Below are positions 54,447 to 62,207 of a DNA stretch of 64,000 bases, piece by piece; within the stretch, counting starts at the first letter, position 1, and each line of letters opens with the position of its first letter. The stretch lies in contig NZ_AP022607.1 of NCBI RefSeq assembly GCF_010728725.1, forward strand, positions 62,001-126,000, given 5' to 3'. The notes beneath the pieces were generated by a model, which worked only from the letters and a program-made list of their open reading frames with translations, was not told where the DNA came from and ran no database searches. The position numbers and the translations under genes are program-made. The stretch is from Mycobacterium branderi. Its GTDB lineage: Bacteria; Actinomycetota; Actinomycetes; Mycobacteriales; Mycobacteriaceae.

Positions 54447-55478
54447 CTACAGCGCCCGCATTGTCTCGAGATCTTCGGCGGCGGTCAGGCAGCGCTGCAG
54501 GAAGCACCGTTGTGCTTCGTCGGTGTGCACACCGTCGGGCGTGATGAGCCACATCAGCACCCCGTAGAGCACGTTCTGGCGGTACCGCAGCCAGGCCTCA
54601 TCGAACGTCGGCGAGGCCACGTCGGCGGCTACGAGACGATCGAGATAGCCACGCAGCAAGTCGGTTTCGTGTGTGCGCCGATCAGCCGGGCTGAGCGCGG
54701 TGATGAGCAGGTAGGTGACGTCGAGCGCCCAGCAGCCGCGCAGCGCGAGTTGCCAGTCCAGCAGGCCGCCGGGCCGGTTGTCGCGGTAGTAGACGTTGCT
54801 GGCGTGCACATCGCCGTGCAGCAGCGCGTGCGGGCCGGATTCGTTGGCGGCCACCAGCCGGTCAAACGCCGGCCACCACCGGTCTTGGGGCCAGCGGCTC
54901 TCGTCGACCAGTTCGGCCCGATGCCCGCGCTGCAGGTGGCGTCGTGTCAATCGGGGCCCGACCCGGGCCCAGAACTGCATTTGTGGATTGCTCGTCGGTG
55001 TGGTGAGCCAGGGCAGTTCTCGTGACAAGCGGTCGCCGCCCCACCACGTCGCATGCAGCACCGACAGCGTCTCTAGCAGCCCGTCCACTTCATCCGGGGT
55101 GGTCGGATCCAGGACGGACCCGACCCTGGTGTCGGGCCTCGCGCTCAGGTCCTCCATGAGGATGGTGAACTCGGCGTCATCATCGGAGGCCTCGATTACA
55201 TAAACGGCCGGCTGCTCGATCTTCGTATGCGGCAGCACATCCCGATAGATACGTACCTCGGTGGTGTACATCTCGGGGGGGAAGTTGAAGTCGGCGAGGT
55301 TGCGTTTGGCGAACATCCGCTCGGGCAGGCCATGGCCGTCGTGTTCGTATTGCAGGCGGAGCCGCAGCCGGTTGGCCGAGCCGGAGGTTTCGTCAAGCAC
55401 CTCGACGGCGGCGACCGCCACGCCGAGTAGCTTGCTGAGTCGACGGGCGTCGATGCGGTGATCTTCAGCGCTCATCAA
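54447..55478 (-). CDS. APH-family phosphotransferase (possible hydroxyacyl-CoA kinase)
   Basis: 343 residues of the aminoglycoside/choline-kinase fold. The catalytic loop HGDVHASNVYYRD has Asp223 and Asn; the metal site is LLDWQLALRG. The start MSAEDHRIDARRLSKLLGVAV and the EYDGHGLPERMFAKRNL-type N-lobe are present. It lies in one operon with enoyl-CoA hydratase and SDR genes and faces an acyl-CoA dehydrogenase. Fusions of this kinase with an acyl-CoA dehydrogenase (ACAD10/11), and LvaA, phosphorylate 4-hydroxyacyl-CoA, so a similar job is likely here rather than drug resistance. Confidence 0.82.
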   Translation of the reverse strand: MMSAEDHRIDARRLSKLLGVAVAAVEVLDETSGSANRLRLRLQYEHDGHGLPERMFAKRNLADFNFPPEMYTTEVRIYRDVLPHTKIEQPAVYVIEASDDDAEFTILMEDLSARPDTRVGSVLDPTTPDEVDGLLETLSVLHATWWGGDRLSRELPWLTTPTSNPQMQFWARVGPRLTRRHLQRGHRAELVDESRWPQDRWWPAFDRLVAANESGPHALLHGDVHASNVYYRDNRPGGLLDWQLALRGCWALDVTYLLITALSPADRRTHETDLLRGYLDRLVAADVASPTFDEAWLRYRQNVLYGVLMWLITPDGVHTDEAQRCFLQRCLTAAEDLETMRAL

Positions 55479-56325
55479 ACGGCTCCTCGCCGAACCAGGG
55501 ATAGAAGTCGGGCAGGTCGCCCGGTACGTTCAGCGCGAACGATGGCGGCCGTTTCTGTTTGAACGCTGCTACCCCTTCCTTGGCGTCGGCCATTGCGCCC
55601 AGGGCCAGCAATGCCTGGGACTCAAGCCTGTTGGCGCTCATCGGATGCGGCGAACCGAGCTGGCGCCACAGCATCTGTCGGGTCAGCGCGACCGACACCG
55701 CAGAGGTCTGCGCGGCGATCTCGGCGGCGAGTTGTTGAGCGCGGGCCAGCACCTGGTCGGCCGGTCGCAGCTCGCTGACCAGACCGCGGGCCAGCGCTTC
55801 CTGCGCGTCGAAGCGCCTGCCGGTCACCGCCCAGTCGACGGCGGTGGCGATGCCGACGATGCGGGGAAGAAACCAACTGGCACAGGATTCCGCGACGATG
55901 CCCCGGCGGGCGAAGGGCAGCGCGAATCGCGCCGAGTCCGCGGCGACGCGGATATCCATCGGCAAGATCATCGTCACGCCGATGCCCACGGCCGTGCCGT
56001 TGACCGCGGCGATTACCGGTTTGGTCGAGTTGAAGATCCGCAGCGCCAGCTCGCCGCCGGTATCGCGGTGCCCGCCCCGTAATGGCTTGAAACCAGCTGC
56101 GTCCGTGTCGAATCCGCCACCGCCGGTGCTCAAGTCGGTACCGTATGAGAAAGCCTCCCCGGCGCCGGTGACGATGATGACGCGCACGCACGGGTTTGCG
56201 TCAGCCTCAGCGAAGGCATCCAGCAGGCCGTCGAGCACGTTGTAGGTCACGGTGTTGTGTGACTGTGGCCGGTTGATCGTGAGGGTGAGGACTTTGTCCT
56301 CCAGTGAGCTGAGAAGGTCGGCCAT
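55465..56325 (-). CDS. enoyl-CoA hydratase/isomerase family protein
   Basis: 286 residues from ATG 56325, which has GAGAGGA six bases upstream; ATG 56343 would overlap the SDR gene. Motifs are LTINRPQSHNTVTYNVLDG, FSYGTDLSTGGGGFD and AAVNGTAVGIGVTMILPMDIRVAADSARFALPFARRGI. It overlaps the kinase start by 14 bases. It probably acts on the product of the kinase/dehydrogenase step. Confidence 0.87.
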   Translation of the reverse strand: MADLLSSLEDKVLTLTINRPQSHNTVTYNVLDGLLDAFAEADANPCVRVIIVTGAGEAFSYGTDLSTGGGGFDTDAAGFKPLRGGHRDTGGELALRIFNSTKPVIAAVNGTAVGIGVTMILPMDIRVAADSARFALPFARRGIVAESCASWFLPRIVGIATAVDWAVTGRRFDAQEALARGLVSELRPADQVLARAQQLAAEIAAQTSAVSVALTRQMLWRQLGSPHPMSANRLESQALLALGAMADAKEGVAAFKQKRPPSFALNVPGDLPDFYPWFGEEPFDER

Positions 56326-56335
56326 TTTTTTCCTC

Positions 56336-57070
56336 TCATCCACCCATGGACAATCCGCCGTCGACGGTCAGGATCGAGCCGGTGATGTAGCCGGCCTCGT
56401 CGTCGAGCAGGAAGGCGACTGCGTGCGCCAGTTCGTCGGGATCGCCGCGGCGGCCCACGGGGATCATGCGCAGGATCGCCGCTTGCGTGCGCTGCGGCAT
56501 CGACGCAGTCATGTCTGTTTCGAACACCCCCGGCACGACGCAGTTGACAGTGATACCGTCGCGTGCTGTCTCTCGTGCCAGAGAGCGGGTCAGGCCGTGC
56601 AATCCGGCCTTGGCGGCGCCGTAGGCGGCTTCCGTCGGACTGCCCATCACTGCGGTGACCGAGCTGATATTCACGATCCGGCCGAAATTGTGTTGGCGCA
56701 TCACCGGTATGGCTGCCCGGCACAGGTGGAACGCCGCCGACAGATTGACCGCCACGGTACGGTCCCAGTCGCTTTGCGCCGTCTGCGTGCTGGGCCGCTC
56801 GATGAGCAGGCCGGCGTTGTTGACGAGCAGGTCGAGCCGTGCGTGCTTGCCGATGAGCCGATCGACGAGAGCGGCGCACGCGGCCGGATCACTGATGTCG
56901 GCTTTGACCGTCTCGGCGCCCGTGTGATCGTGAAAATCCTTGGCAGCGGCGTCATCTTCCCGATAGGCGGCGATCACCGTGGCGCCGGCCGCCGCGAGCC
57001 GTGCGCAGATGGCCGCCCCGATTCCGCGGGTGCCGCCGGTGACCAGGGCCACCCGTTTCGAACCAACCAC
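56336..57070 (-). CDS. SDR family dehydrogenase (FabG-like)
   Basis: 244 residues from GTG 57070, probably leaderless. The cofactor loop is TGGTRGIG, NNAG follows at about residue 87, and the catalytic set is NISSVTA with AAYGAAKAGL (Ser, Tyr, Lys). The C-terminal YITGSILTVDGGLSMGG is standard. Expected to oxidise or reduce a hydroxy/oxo-acyl-CoA. It heads the SDR, hydratase, kinase operon. Confidence 0.9.
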   Translation of the reverse strand: MVGSKRVALVTGGTRGIGAAICARLAAAGATVIAAYREDDAAAKDFHDHTGAETVKADISDPAACAALVDRLIGKHARLDLLVNNAGLLIERPSTQTAQSDWDRTVAVNLSAAFHLCRAAIPVMRQHNFGRIVNISSVTAVMGSPTEAAYGAAKAGLHGLTRSLARETARDGITVNCVVPGVFETDMTASMPQRTQAAILRMIPVGRRGDPDELAHAVAFLLDDEAGYITGSILTVDGGLSMGG

Positions 57071-57077
57071 GCCGTAT

Positions 57078-57083
57078 AGTATA
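57078..57083 (-). promoter_or_regulatory. putative -10 of a leaderless promoter
   Basis: TATACT in TTATACTATACGGC (minus strand) ends seven bases before GTG 57070. The same element serves the LLM gene at 28934. The opposite strand of this gap leads to the dehydrogenase at 57121. Confidence 0.5.
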
Positions 57084-57120
57084 AAGAGTTATCTAATTGT
57101 TCAAACCCCCCCGGAGCATC

Positions 57121-58269
57121 ATGAAGCGTGAGATCTTCGAGCCGGAGCACGACGAGTTCCGCGCCACGGCCAGATCATTCTTCGAAACCATCTGCGTCCC
57201 CCGCGCCGACGAGTGGGAGGCCCGTGGTTACTCCGATCGTGACGCGTGGATCGAAGCGGGCAAACTCGGTCTGCTCGGGTGGGAGATGCCCGAGAAGTAC
57301 GGCGGCGCCGCGATCATCGACTTCCGGTTCAACGCGATCCTCAACGAGGAATTCTGGCTGACCGGAAGTGTGGGCCTCGGGCTGGGCGTGCAAAACGACA
57401 TCACGTCCGGGTATTTCCGCGACCTGACCACCGATGAGCAAAAGCAGCGCTGGTTACCGGGTTTCGTATCGGGTGAGCTGATCACCGCGATCGCGATGTC
57501 GGAGCCCGGCATCGGCTCAGATTTGGCCCGGCTCAAGACGACCGCCAAGCGCGACGGCGACGAATACGTGGTGAACGGCGCGAAAACGTTCATCTCCAAC
57601 GGATTGCTGGCCGACCTGGTGATCGTCGCGTGCCGCACCGATCCCGACGCCGAGAAGCCGCACAAGGGCATCAGCCTGCTCGTCGTCGAGGCGGGCATGT
57701 CCGGCTTCACCCGCGGCCGCAAACTCGACAAGATCGGCCAAAAGTCGGCTGACACAGCAGAACTGCACTTCGAGGATGTCCGGGTTCCGGTGTCCAACCG
57801 GCTCGGTGAGGAAAACCAGGGCTTTTACTACCTGATGCGTAACCTGCCGGCCGAACGGCTGGGCATCGCCATCCACGCGGTCGCGCAGGCGCGGCGAGCT
57901 GTCGAGCTCACCACCCGATACGCCCACGACCGCAACGCTTTCGGACAGCCGATCGGCACATTTCAGGTCAACCGTCATGCGCTGGCCCAGATGCACACCG
58001 AAATCGACGTGATGCAAACCTACGTCGACCGCTGCATTATGGCGGTCAATTCCGGTGAGCTGACCGCCGACGAGGCCGCCGGCGCCAAATGGTGGGCCAC
58101 CGAGACGCAGTGGCGAATCATGGACCGTTGCCTGCAATTACACGGCGGCTACGGCTACATCAACGAGTACGAGATCGCGCGGCTGTGGCGCGATTCGCGG
58201 GTTCAGCGCATCTACGGCGGCACCAACGAGATCATGCTCGACATCGTCGGCAAGGGCCTGGGCTTCTGA
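57121..58269 (+). CDS. acyl-CoA dehydrogenase
   Basis: 382 residues from ATG 57121, with CGGAGC upstream; the longer frame from 57097 lacks one. Features are AMSEPGIGSDLARLKTTAKRDGDEYVVNGAKTFISNG, QKSADTAELHFEDVRVPVSNRLG and the C-terminal GGYGYINEYEIARLWRDSRVQRIYGGTNEIMLDIVGKGLGF, a complete homotetrameric type. It is divergent from the SDR/hydratase/kinase operon and probably belongs to the same pathway. Confidence 0.92.
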   Translation: MKREIFEPEHDEFRATARSFFETICVPRADEWEARGYSDRDAWIEAGKLGLLGWEMPEKYGGAAIIDFRFNAILNEEFWLTGSVGLGLGVQNDITSGYFRDLTTDEQKQRWLPGFVSGELITAIAMSEPGIGSDLARLKTTAKRDGDEYVVNGAKTFISNGLLADLVIVACRTDPDAEKPHKGISLLVVEAGMSGFTRGRKLDKIGQKSADTAELHFEDVRVPVSNRLGEENQGFYYLMRNLPAERLGIAIHAVAQARRAVELTTRYAHDRNAFGQPIGTFQVNRHALAQMHTEIDVMQTYVDRCIMAVNSGELTADEAAGAKWWATETQWRIMDRCLQLHGGYGYINEYEIARLWRDSRVQRIYGGTNEIMLDIVGKGLGF

Positions 58270-58325
58270 TCACCAGCGCGGCCCCGGGCGCCGGTGCGGA
58301 TTCCCCGGTTCGTCCGATCACGCGC

Positions 58326-59027
58326 TCACACTGCGGTCTGCAGCTCGATCGTGGTCGCCCCGTCGCCCCCTGATCCCACCGATCCGCGGATGCCGGTAGG
58401 TACGCGGTCGAATGCTGTTGCCCGCTCACGTGCGCTGGACACCACCAGCTCGCCGTCGGCACTGTCGACTACCCATTCGGCGGCGTTCACGACGACACCC
58501 GCCCGCCCGGGAACCCCCAGTGCCAGCGCCGGTCCCAACATCACGAACGGAAGCACTTGGGGCGCAACGCCGGCGAGCCGGCTCACCGCATCGGGGCGCG
58601 CCCACACGATCTCGACCCCGGACAGCAGTTCAGCGATCGGTGGCTCAGCGGATTCCAGGGCGCTCAGCGTCTCGCCGCCAAGCCCGAAGATCGCTTTGAC
58701 CGGCAGTCGCTGCAGGAACATCGACGTGCGCCGGGCATCGAAACTCCACACTTCTGCCGGCATGAAAATGGCGCCGATTCGGCGCAGCGCGCGCACCACC
58801 GGACTGGTCCACGGACCCTCGTGCTGACTGATCGTGATCAGCACCAGGTCGCCGGGACCAAGCCCGGCCGAGCGCAGCAACGCGTCCGCCCAGTCCACGT
58901 CGCGTCCGAATTCATCCCACCCGATCTCGAAGTCGCGGTATTCCTGGTCGACACGGAGCCGGCCGATCCCGACGATCGGCGAACGCGGAAGCGCTTGGGC
59001 CGCCGCCGTCATCGTGGCCCGACTCAT
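58326..59027 (-). CDS. small AMP-ligase N-terminal-like companion protein
   Basis: 233 residues from ATG 59027, which overlaps the ligase stop by ATGA. It resembles only the front part of adenylate-forming enzymes: LRSAGLGPGDLVLITISQHEGPWTSPVVRALRRIGAIFMPAEVWSFDARRTSMFLQRL and then GLGGE. There is no SGTTG P-loop and no C-terminal Lys domain. I infer that it forms a complex with the upstream PaaK-like ligase or positions its substrate. No named family is recognised. Confidence 0.6.
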   Translation of the reverse strand: MSRATMTAAAQALPRSPIVGIGRLRVDQEYRDFEIGWDEFGRDVDWADALLRSAGLGPGDLVLITISQHEGPWTSPVVRALRRIGAIFMPAEVWSFDARRTSMFLQRLPVKAIFGLGGETLSALESAEPPIAELLSGVEIVWARPDAVSRLAGVAPQVLPFVMLGPALALGVPGRAGVVVNAAEWVVDSADGELVVSSARERATAFDRVPTGIRGSVGSGGDGATTIELQTAV

Positions 59028-60379
59028 GCCTTCACCACCCGCGAGAACTTGGCAACACTCGATGCTGTCGCCAGCAGGTCGTCGATCGGGCACAGCTCCA
59101 CATCCACCGGCACGTCCAGTCCCGCTTCCAGCACACCGGTGGCCCGCCGGCGCAGCTCATCGAGGTCACCGGTGCGCTCCGGCGGATAACCGGCCCGTAC
59201 CCGCAGCCGTTCCATCTCATCGGCGTATCGCACTACCTGAAAGATCCCGTCGCCCAACTCCGGAACCGATTCCACCAGCTGCCAAACCTCCGACAGCATC
59301 ACCGGTTTGGCGGCGACCAACATCTCGTCGCCGCTGCGGCCCAGCACCCACATTCGCGCATGCGTGCGCCCGCAGGGCGCCGGCTCCCGGGTGATCCGCA
59401 CGACGTCGCCGGAACGGAACCGGATGTAGGGGGCCGCCCAGTTGTCCAGATCGGTGGCAACGAGCTCACCGAGCTCACGATCGCCTACCGGCGCCCCGGT
59501 GATCGTGTCGAGTGTTTCGGCCAGCACCGTGTCCTCCCACAGCACGTAGCCGTCGTGCTCGCGTCCCTCCCAGGCGGTCCCGGTGTCCCCGGCGCTGGTA
59601 TAGGTGTACAGGTCGACGCCCCACTGGTCGCGAACCTTCTCCGTGAGCATCTTCCCCAGCGGCATCCCGGCGAACGCGGCGCCCTTGAGCGAGGACAGCA
59701 TCGCCTTGATGTCGTAACGGTTTTCGAGCTTTTCGAACTCCAGCACCATCGGCAGGAACAGCTGCACAAAGTCCACCTGATATTGCTCGATGGCTTGCAG
59801 CACCTGCTCGCCCTGGCCGATCCAGCTGTCGAGGTAAATGGGGATCAGGCCCATCATGTGAAGGAAATCGTCGAAGTAGTTGCGGAACGATCCCGGCGGC
59901 ATCAGGACCTTGTTGCCCGGGCGAAGTCCGATCTCCCAAAAGTTGCGCGCATAGTGGGTGGGCAGCGGCGGGGCGACCGTCCAGATCTCGGGTATCAGCT
60001 CGGGCATGCCGGTCGTGCCCGACGTCGACGTGATCGAGGTCAGCTCCGAGATGTCGACGCACAGCAACCCCCCGAAGGGGTCGCCGGTGCGCTCCCGGTA
60101 CGCCTTGATGTCGTCCTTGCTGAAGGTGGGGATCTTGCGGGTGAAATCGTCGAGGCAGCCGATGTCTTCGGGCTTCACCCCGGCGCCCGACCACAGCTCC
60201 CGATAGAAGGCTGAGCGCTCCCAGGCGTAGCGCACCAGCTCGAGGATGCGCTTCTGCTGAAGCGCCGTGATCTGTTCCCGGCTGGCCGTCTCGATCTCCG
60301 GTTCCAGGAACCGGCGCTCATGGTCGACCGCCTTCTTAGGGCTGGCCTGGTCTGCGTGCACGCTTACGTCTACTGTCAT
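59024..60379 (-). CDS. PaaK-like AMP-forming carboxylate-CoA ligase
   Basis: 451 residues. It opens with the PaaK/LuxE-type LEPEIETASREQITALQQKRILELVRYAWERSAFYREL. The nucleotide-binding loop is TSTSGTTGMPELIPE, followed by the helix with ARNFWEIGLRPGNKVLMPP, and the ligand loop RFRSGDVVRITRE. The last 100 residues form the mobile domain, with conserved Lys near KFSRVVKA. Phenylacetate-CoA ligases activate aromatic acids; this one may too. The companion protein overlaps its 3' end. The 17-bp palindrome at 60412 lies 33 bases upstream. Confidence 0.8.
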   Translation of the reverse strand: MTVDVSVHADQASPKKAVDHERRFLEPEIETASREQITALQQKRILELVRYAWERSAFYRELWSGAGVKPEDIGCLDDFTRKIPTFSKDDIKAYRERTGDPFGGLLCVDISELTSITSTSGTTGMPELIPEIWTVAPPLPTHYARNFWEIGLRPGNKVLMPPGSFRNYFDDFLHMMGLIPIYLDSWIGQGEQVLQAIEQYQVDFVQLFLPMVLEFEKLENRYDIKAMLSSLKGAAFAGMPLGKMLTEKVRDQWGVDLYTYTSAGDTGTAWEGREHDGYVLWEDTVLAETLDTITGAPVGDRELGELVATDLDNWAAPYIRFRSGDVVRITREPAPCGRTHARMWVLGRSGDEMLVAAKPVMLSEVWQLVESVPELGDGIFQVVRYADEMERLRVRAGYPPERTGDLDELRRRATGVLEAGLDVPVDVELCPIDDLLATASSVAKFSRVVKA

Positions 60380-60411
60380 CTGCTCCCCGCGAGGTCCTGC
60401 GCTGCCGCTCT

Positions 60412-60428
60412 ACCTTACACTGTAACGT
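60412..60428. promoter_or_regulatory. palindromic operator between divergent ligases
   Basis: ACCTTACACTGTAACGT is the 27039 palindrome with one mismatch. It lies between the minus-strand PaaK-like ligase and the plus-strand ligase at 60484 and could repress both. The same regulator likely binds at the amidohydrolase. Confidence 0.6.
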
Positions 60429-60483
60429 GATGGCCGACACATCGGTATAGGTTTGACTGATTGTGCCTGTTGGGAGGAGCGCC

Positions 60484-62031
60484 ATGCCCGATGTCACGTT
60501 GTCCGATATCTGTAGCGAGCATCGCCGCCGCTACCCGGACCGACTGGCCGTCATCGACGGCGCCAAGCGCTACACCTGGCCGCAGTTGGATGACCGGGTC
60601 AATGCCGCGGCCCGCATGCTGGCACAGCGCGGCGTAGCCAAGGGAGAGCGGGTGTTGTGGCTGGCCCAGACCTCGTCGCGGTTTCTCGAGCTCATGTTGG
60701 CTTGCGCACGTCTGGGGGCAATGATTTGTCCGGCCAACTGGCGCCAGTCCGGCGAAGAGATCGCGTTCGTCATCGATGACTTCGACCCGAAGGTGATCGT
60801 CTGGCAGGACGAAGAGATCGGCGAGCGGGTGCGCAGCGCCCGCGACCTGGTCTCGTCGAACGCGTCGTGGATCCGGCACGACAGCGACGAACCCGGCTGC
60901 TACGACGACCTGGTGGCCGCCGCGAGCCCCGAACCGGTGTGCGCGGATGTGGATGCGCACGACGCCCTGCTTGTCATCTACACCGCGGCGCACTCGGGCC
61001 GGCCCGCGGGATCGATGCTCTCGCACCGCAACCTGATCGCGATGGCCCTTCAGACGGGCAAGATCACCAACGCCGACGAGAACTGCATTTTCGTCAATTC
61101 CGGCCCGCTGTTTCACATCGGTAACTTCCAGTTCGACTCGCTGCCGGTGTTCGTGATGGGCGGCACGAACGTCTACATCAGGCGGGTCGACGAGGAGGAG
61201 CTGCTAAGGCTCATCGCGGCCGAACGGGTGACATCGGCATTTTTGATGCCGCCCACCATCATGAAGATGAAGGAGCTCAATACCACTTTCGGCCTTGATA
61301 TCTCGTCACTTCGTCCCGGTGCTTTCGCGCCGTTGTGGGGTGACGCGTTGCCGCCCGATACCACCCGCTGGGGCAGCGACAGCGGGGGGTTCGGCCAGAC
61401 CGAAGTCACCGGCCTGTCGGTCCTGAACGGCTACGGCGGCAAGGGAATCGGCAACTCGGGCCGACCAGGGTCGTTGTGCCAGGTGCGGATCGTCGACCCC
61501 GACGGTGTGGAGGTGCCCGACGGGTCGACCGGGGAGATCATGGTCCGCGGCGACACCGTGCACCTGGGCTACTGGAACCGGCCGGAGGTCAACGCCGCCA
61601 GGATGCGCGACGGCTGGTGGCACACCACCGACGCCGGGCGCCGCGAAACCGACGGCACCATCACGTTTCTCGGCACATTGACCCGGATGATCAAGTCCGC
61701 CGCGGAGAACATCTATCCACCCGAAGTGGAGTCGTGCCTGAGCAGCCATCCCGCCGTGAAGCAGGCCGCGGTGATCGGTGTCCCCGATCCGCGCTACACC
61801 CAATCGGTGAAGGCGATTGTGGTGCTCGAAGACAACCAGAGCGCCACCGAGGCCGAGCTGATCGAGCATTGCCGCGCGCGTATCGCCTCCTATAAGAAGC
61901 CGAAGTCCGTGGAATTCGTCGATGCCCTGCCGACGGTCGAGGGCCGGGTCGATTATGACGCGCTTGATGACAAGTTCGGCGGCGGCGGATATCCCGGTGG
62001 CGCAAACAGCGGCGGCGTCGGCACAACGTGA
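60484..62031 (+). CDS. FadD-like ANL ligase with degenerate P-loop and Lys site
   Basis: 515 residues from ATG 60484, preceded by GGAGGAG. The fold is clearly the ANL one: FHIGNFQFDSLPVFVMGG, GFGQTEVTGLSVLNGYGG, then WHTTDAGRRETDGTITFLGTLTRMIKSAAENIYPPEVESCL. The P-loop (usual TSGTTGxPKG) reads YTAAHSGRPAGSML at about 166, with its Thr/Gly pair and Lys lost, and the C-terminal catalytic Lys is Arg488 in VEGRVDYDAL. Activity as a normal CoA ligase is therefore doubtful, although such variants exist in mycobacteria. Function is uncertain. Confidence 0.83.
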   Translation: MPDVTLSDICSEHRRRYPDRLAVIDGAKRYTWPQLDDRVNAAARMLAQRGVAKGERVLWLAQTSSRFLELMLACARLGAMICPANWRQSGEEIAFVIDDFDPKVIVWQDEEIGERVRSARDLVSSNASWIRHDSDEPGCYDDLVAAASPEPVCADVDAHDALLVIYTAAHSGRPAGSMLSHRNLIAMALQTGKITNADENCIFVNSGPLFHIGNFQFDSLPVFVMGGTNVYIRRVDEEELLRLIAAERVTSAFLMPPTIMKMKELNTTFGLDISSLRPGAFAPLWGDALPPDTTRWGSDSGGFGQTEVTGLSVLNGYGGKGIGNSGRPGSLCQVRIVDPDGVEVPDGSTGEIMVRGDTVHLGYWNRPEVNAARMRDGWWHTTDAGRRETDGTITFLGTLTRMIKSAAENIYPPEVESCLSSHPAVKQAAVIGVPDPRYTQSVKAIVVLEDNQSATEAELIEHCRARIASYKKPKSVEFVDALPTVEGRVDYDALDDKFGGGGYPGGANSGGVGTT

Positions 62032-62144
62032 TTCCAACGCATCCGGTCGCTGAACTGGCTCGGTGACAAACGTTTTCACGGTGAGGGCCGCCGACGCGCA
62101 CATCGGCCTGGTGCAGGCTACCGACGCCCGCAACGGTGCATAGT

Positions 62145-62176
62145 AAAGGTAAATGATATAACGACTTATATGATCT
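62145..62176. promoter_or_regulatory. AT-rich promoter region
   Basis: The 176-base gap contains AAGGTAAATGATATAACGACTTATATGATC at about 62145-62174 and no gene. The ATGATATAA/TTATATGAT halves form an imperfect inverted repeat. It resembles the AT boxes at 2930 and 44962. Confidence 0.35.
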
Positions 62177-62207
62177 CCTTGCCGTTGTTGGCGGAGTCTT
62201 GCTCGTG

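Noticed and set aside
58294..59189. Plus-strand frames opposite the small ligase companion
   Set aside because: Shadow frames; the minus-strand gene is coupled to the ligase by ATGA and has ligase-like residues.
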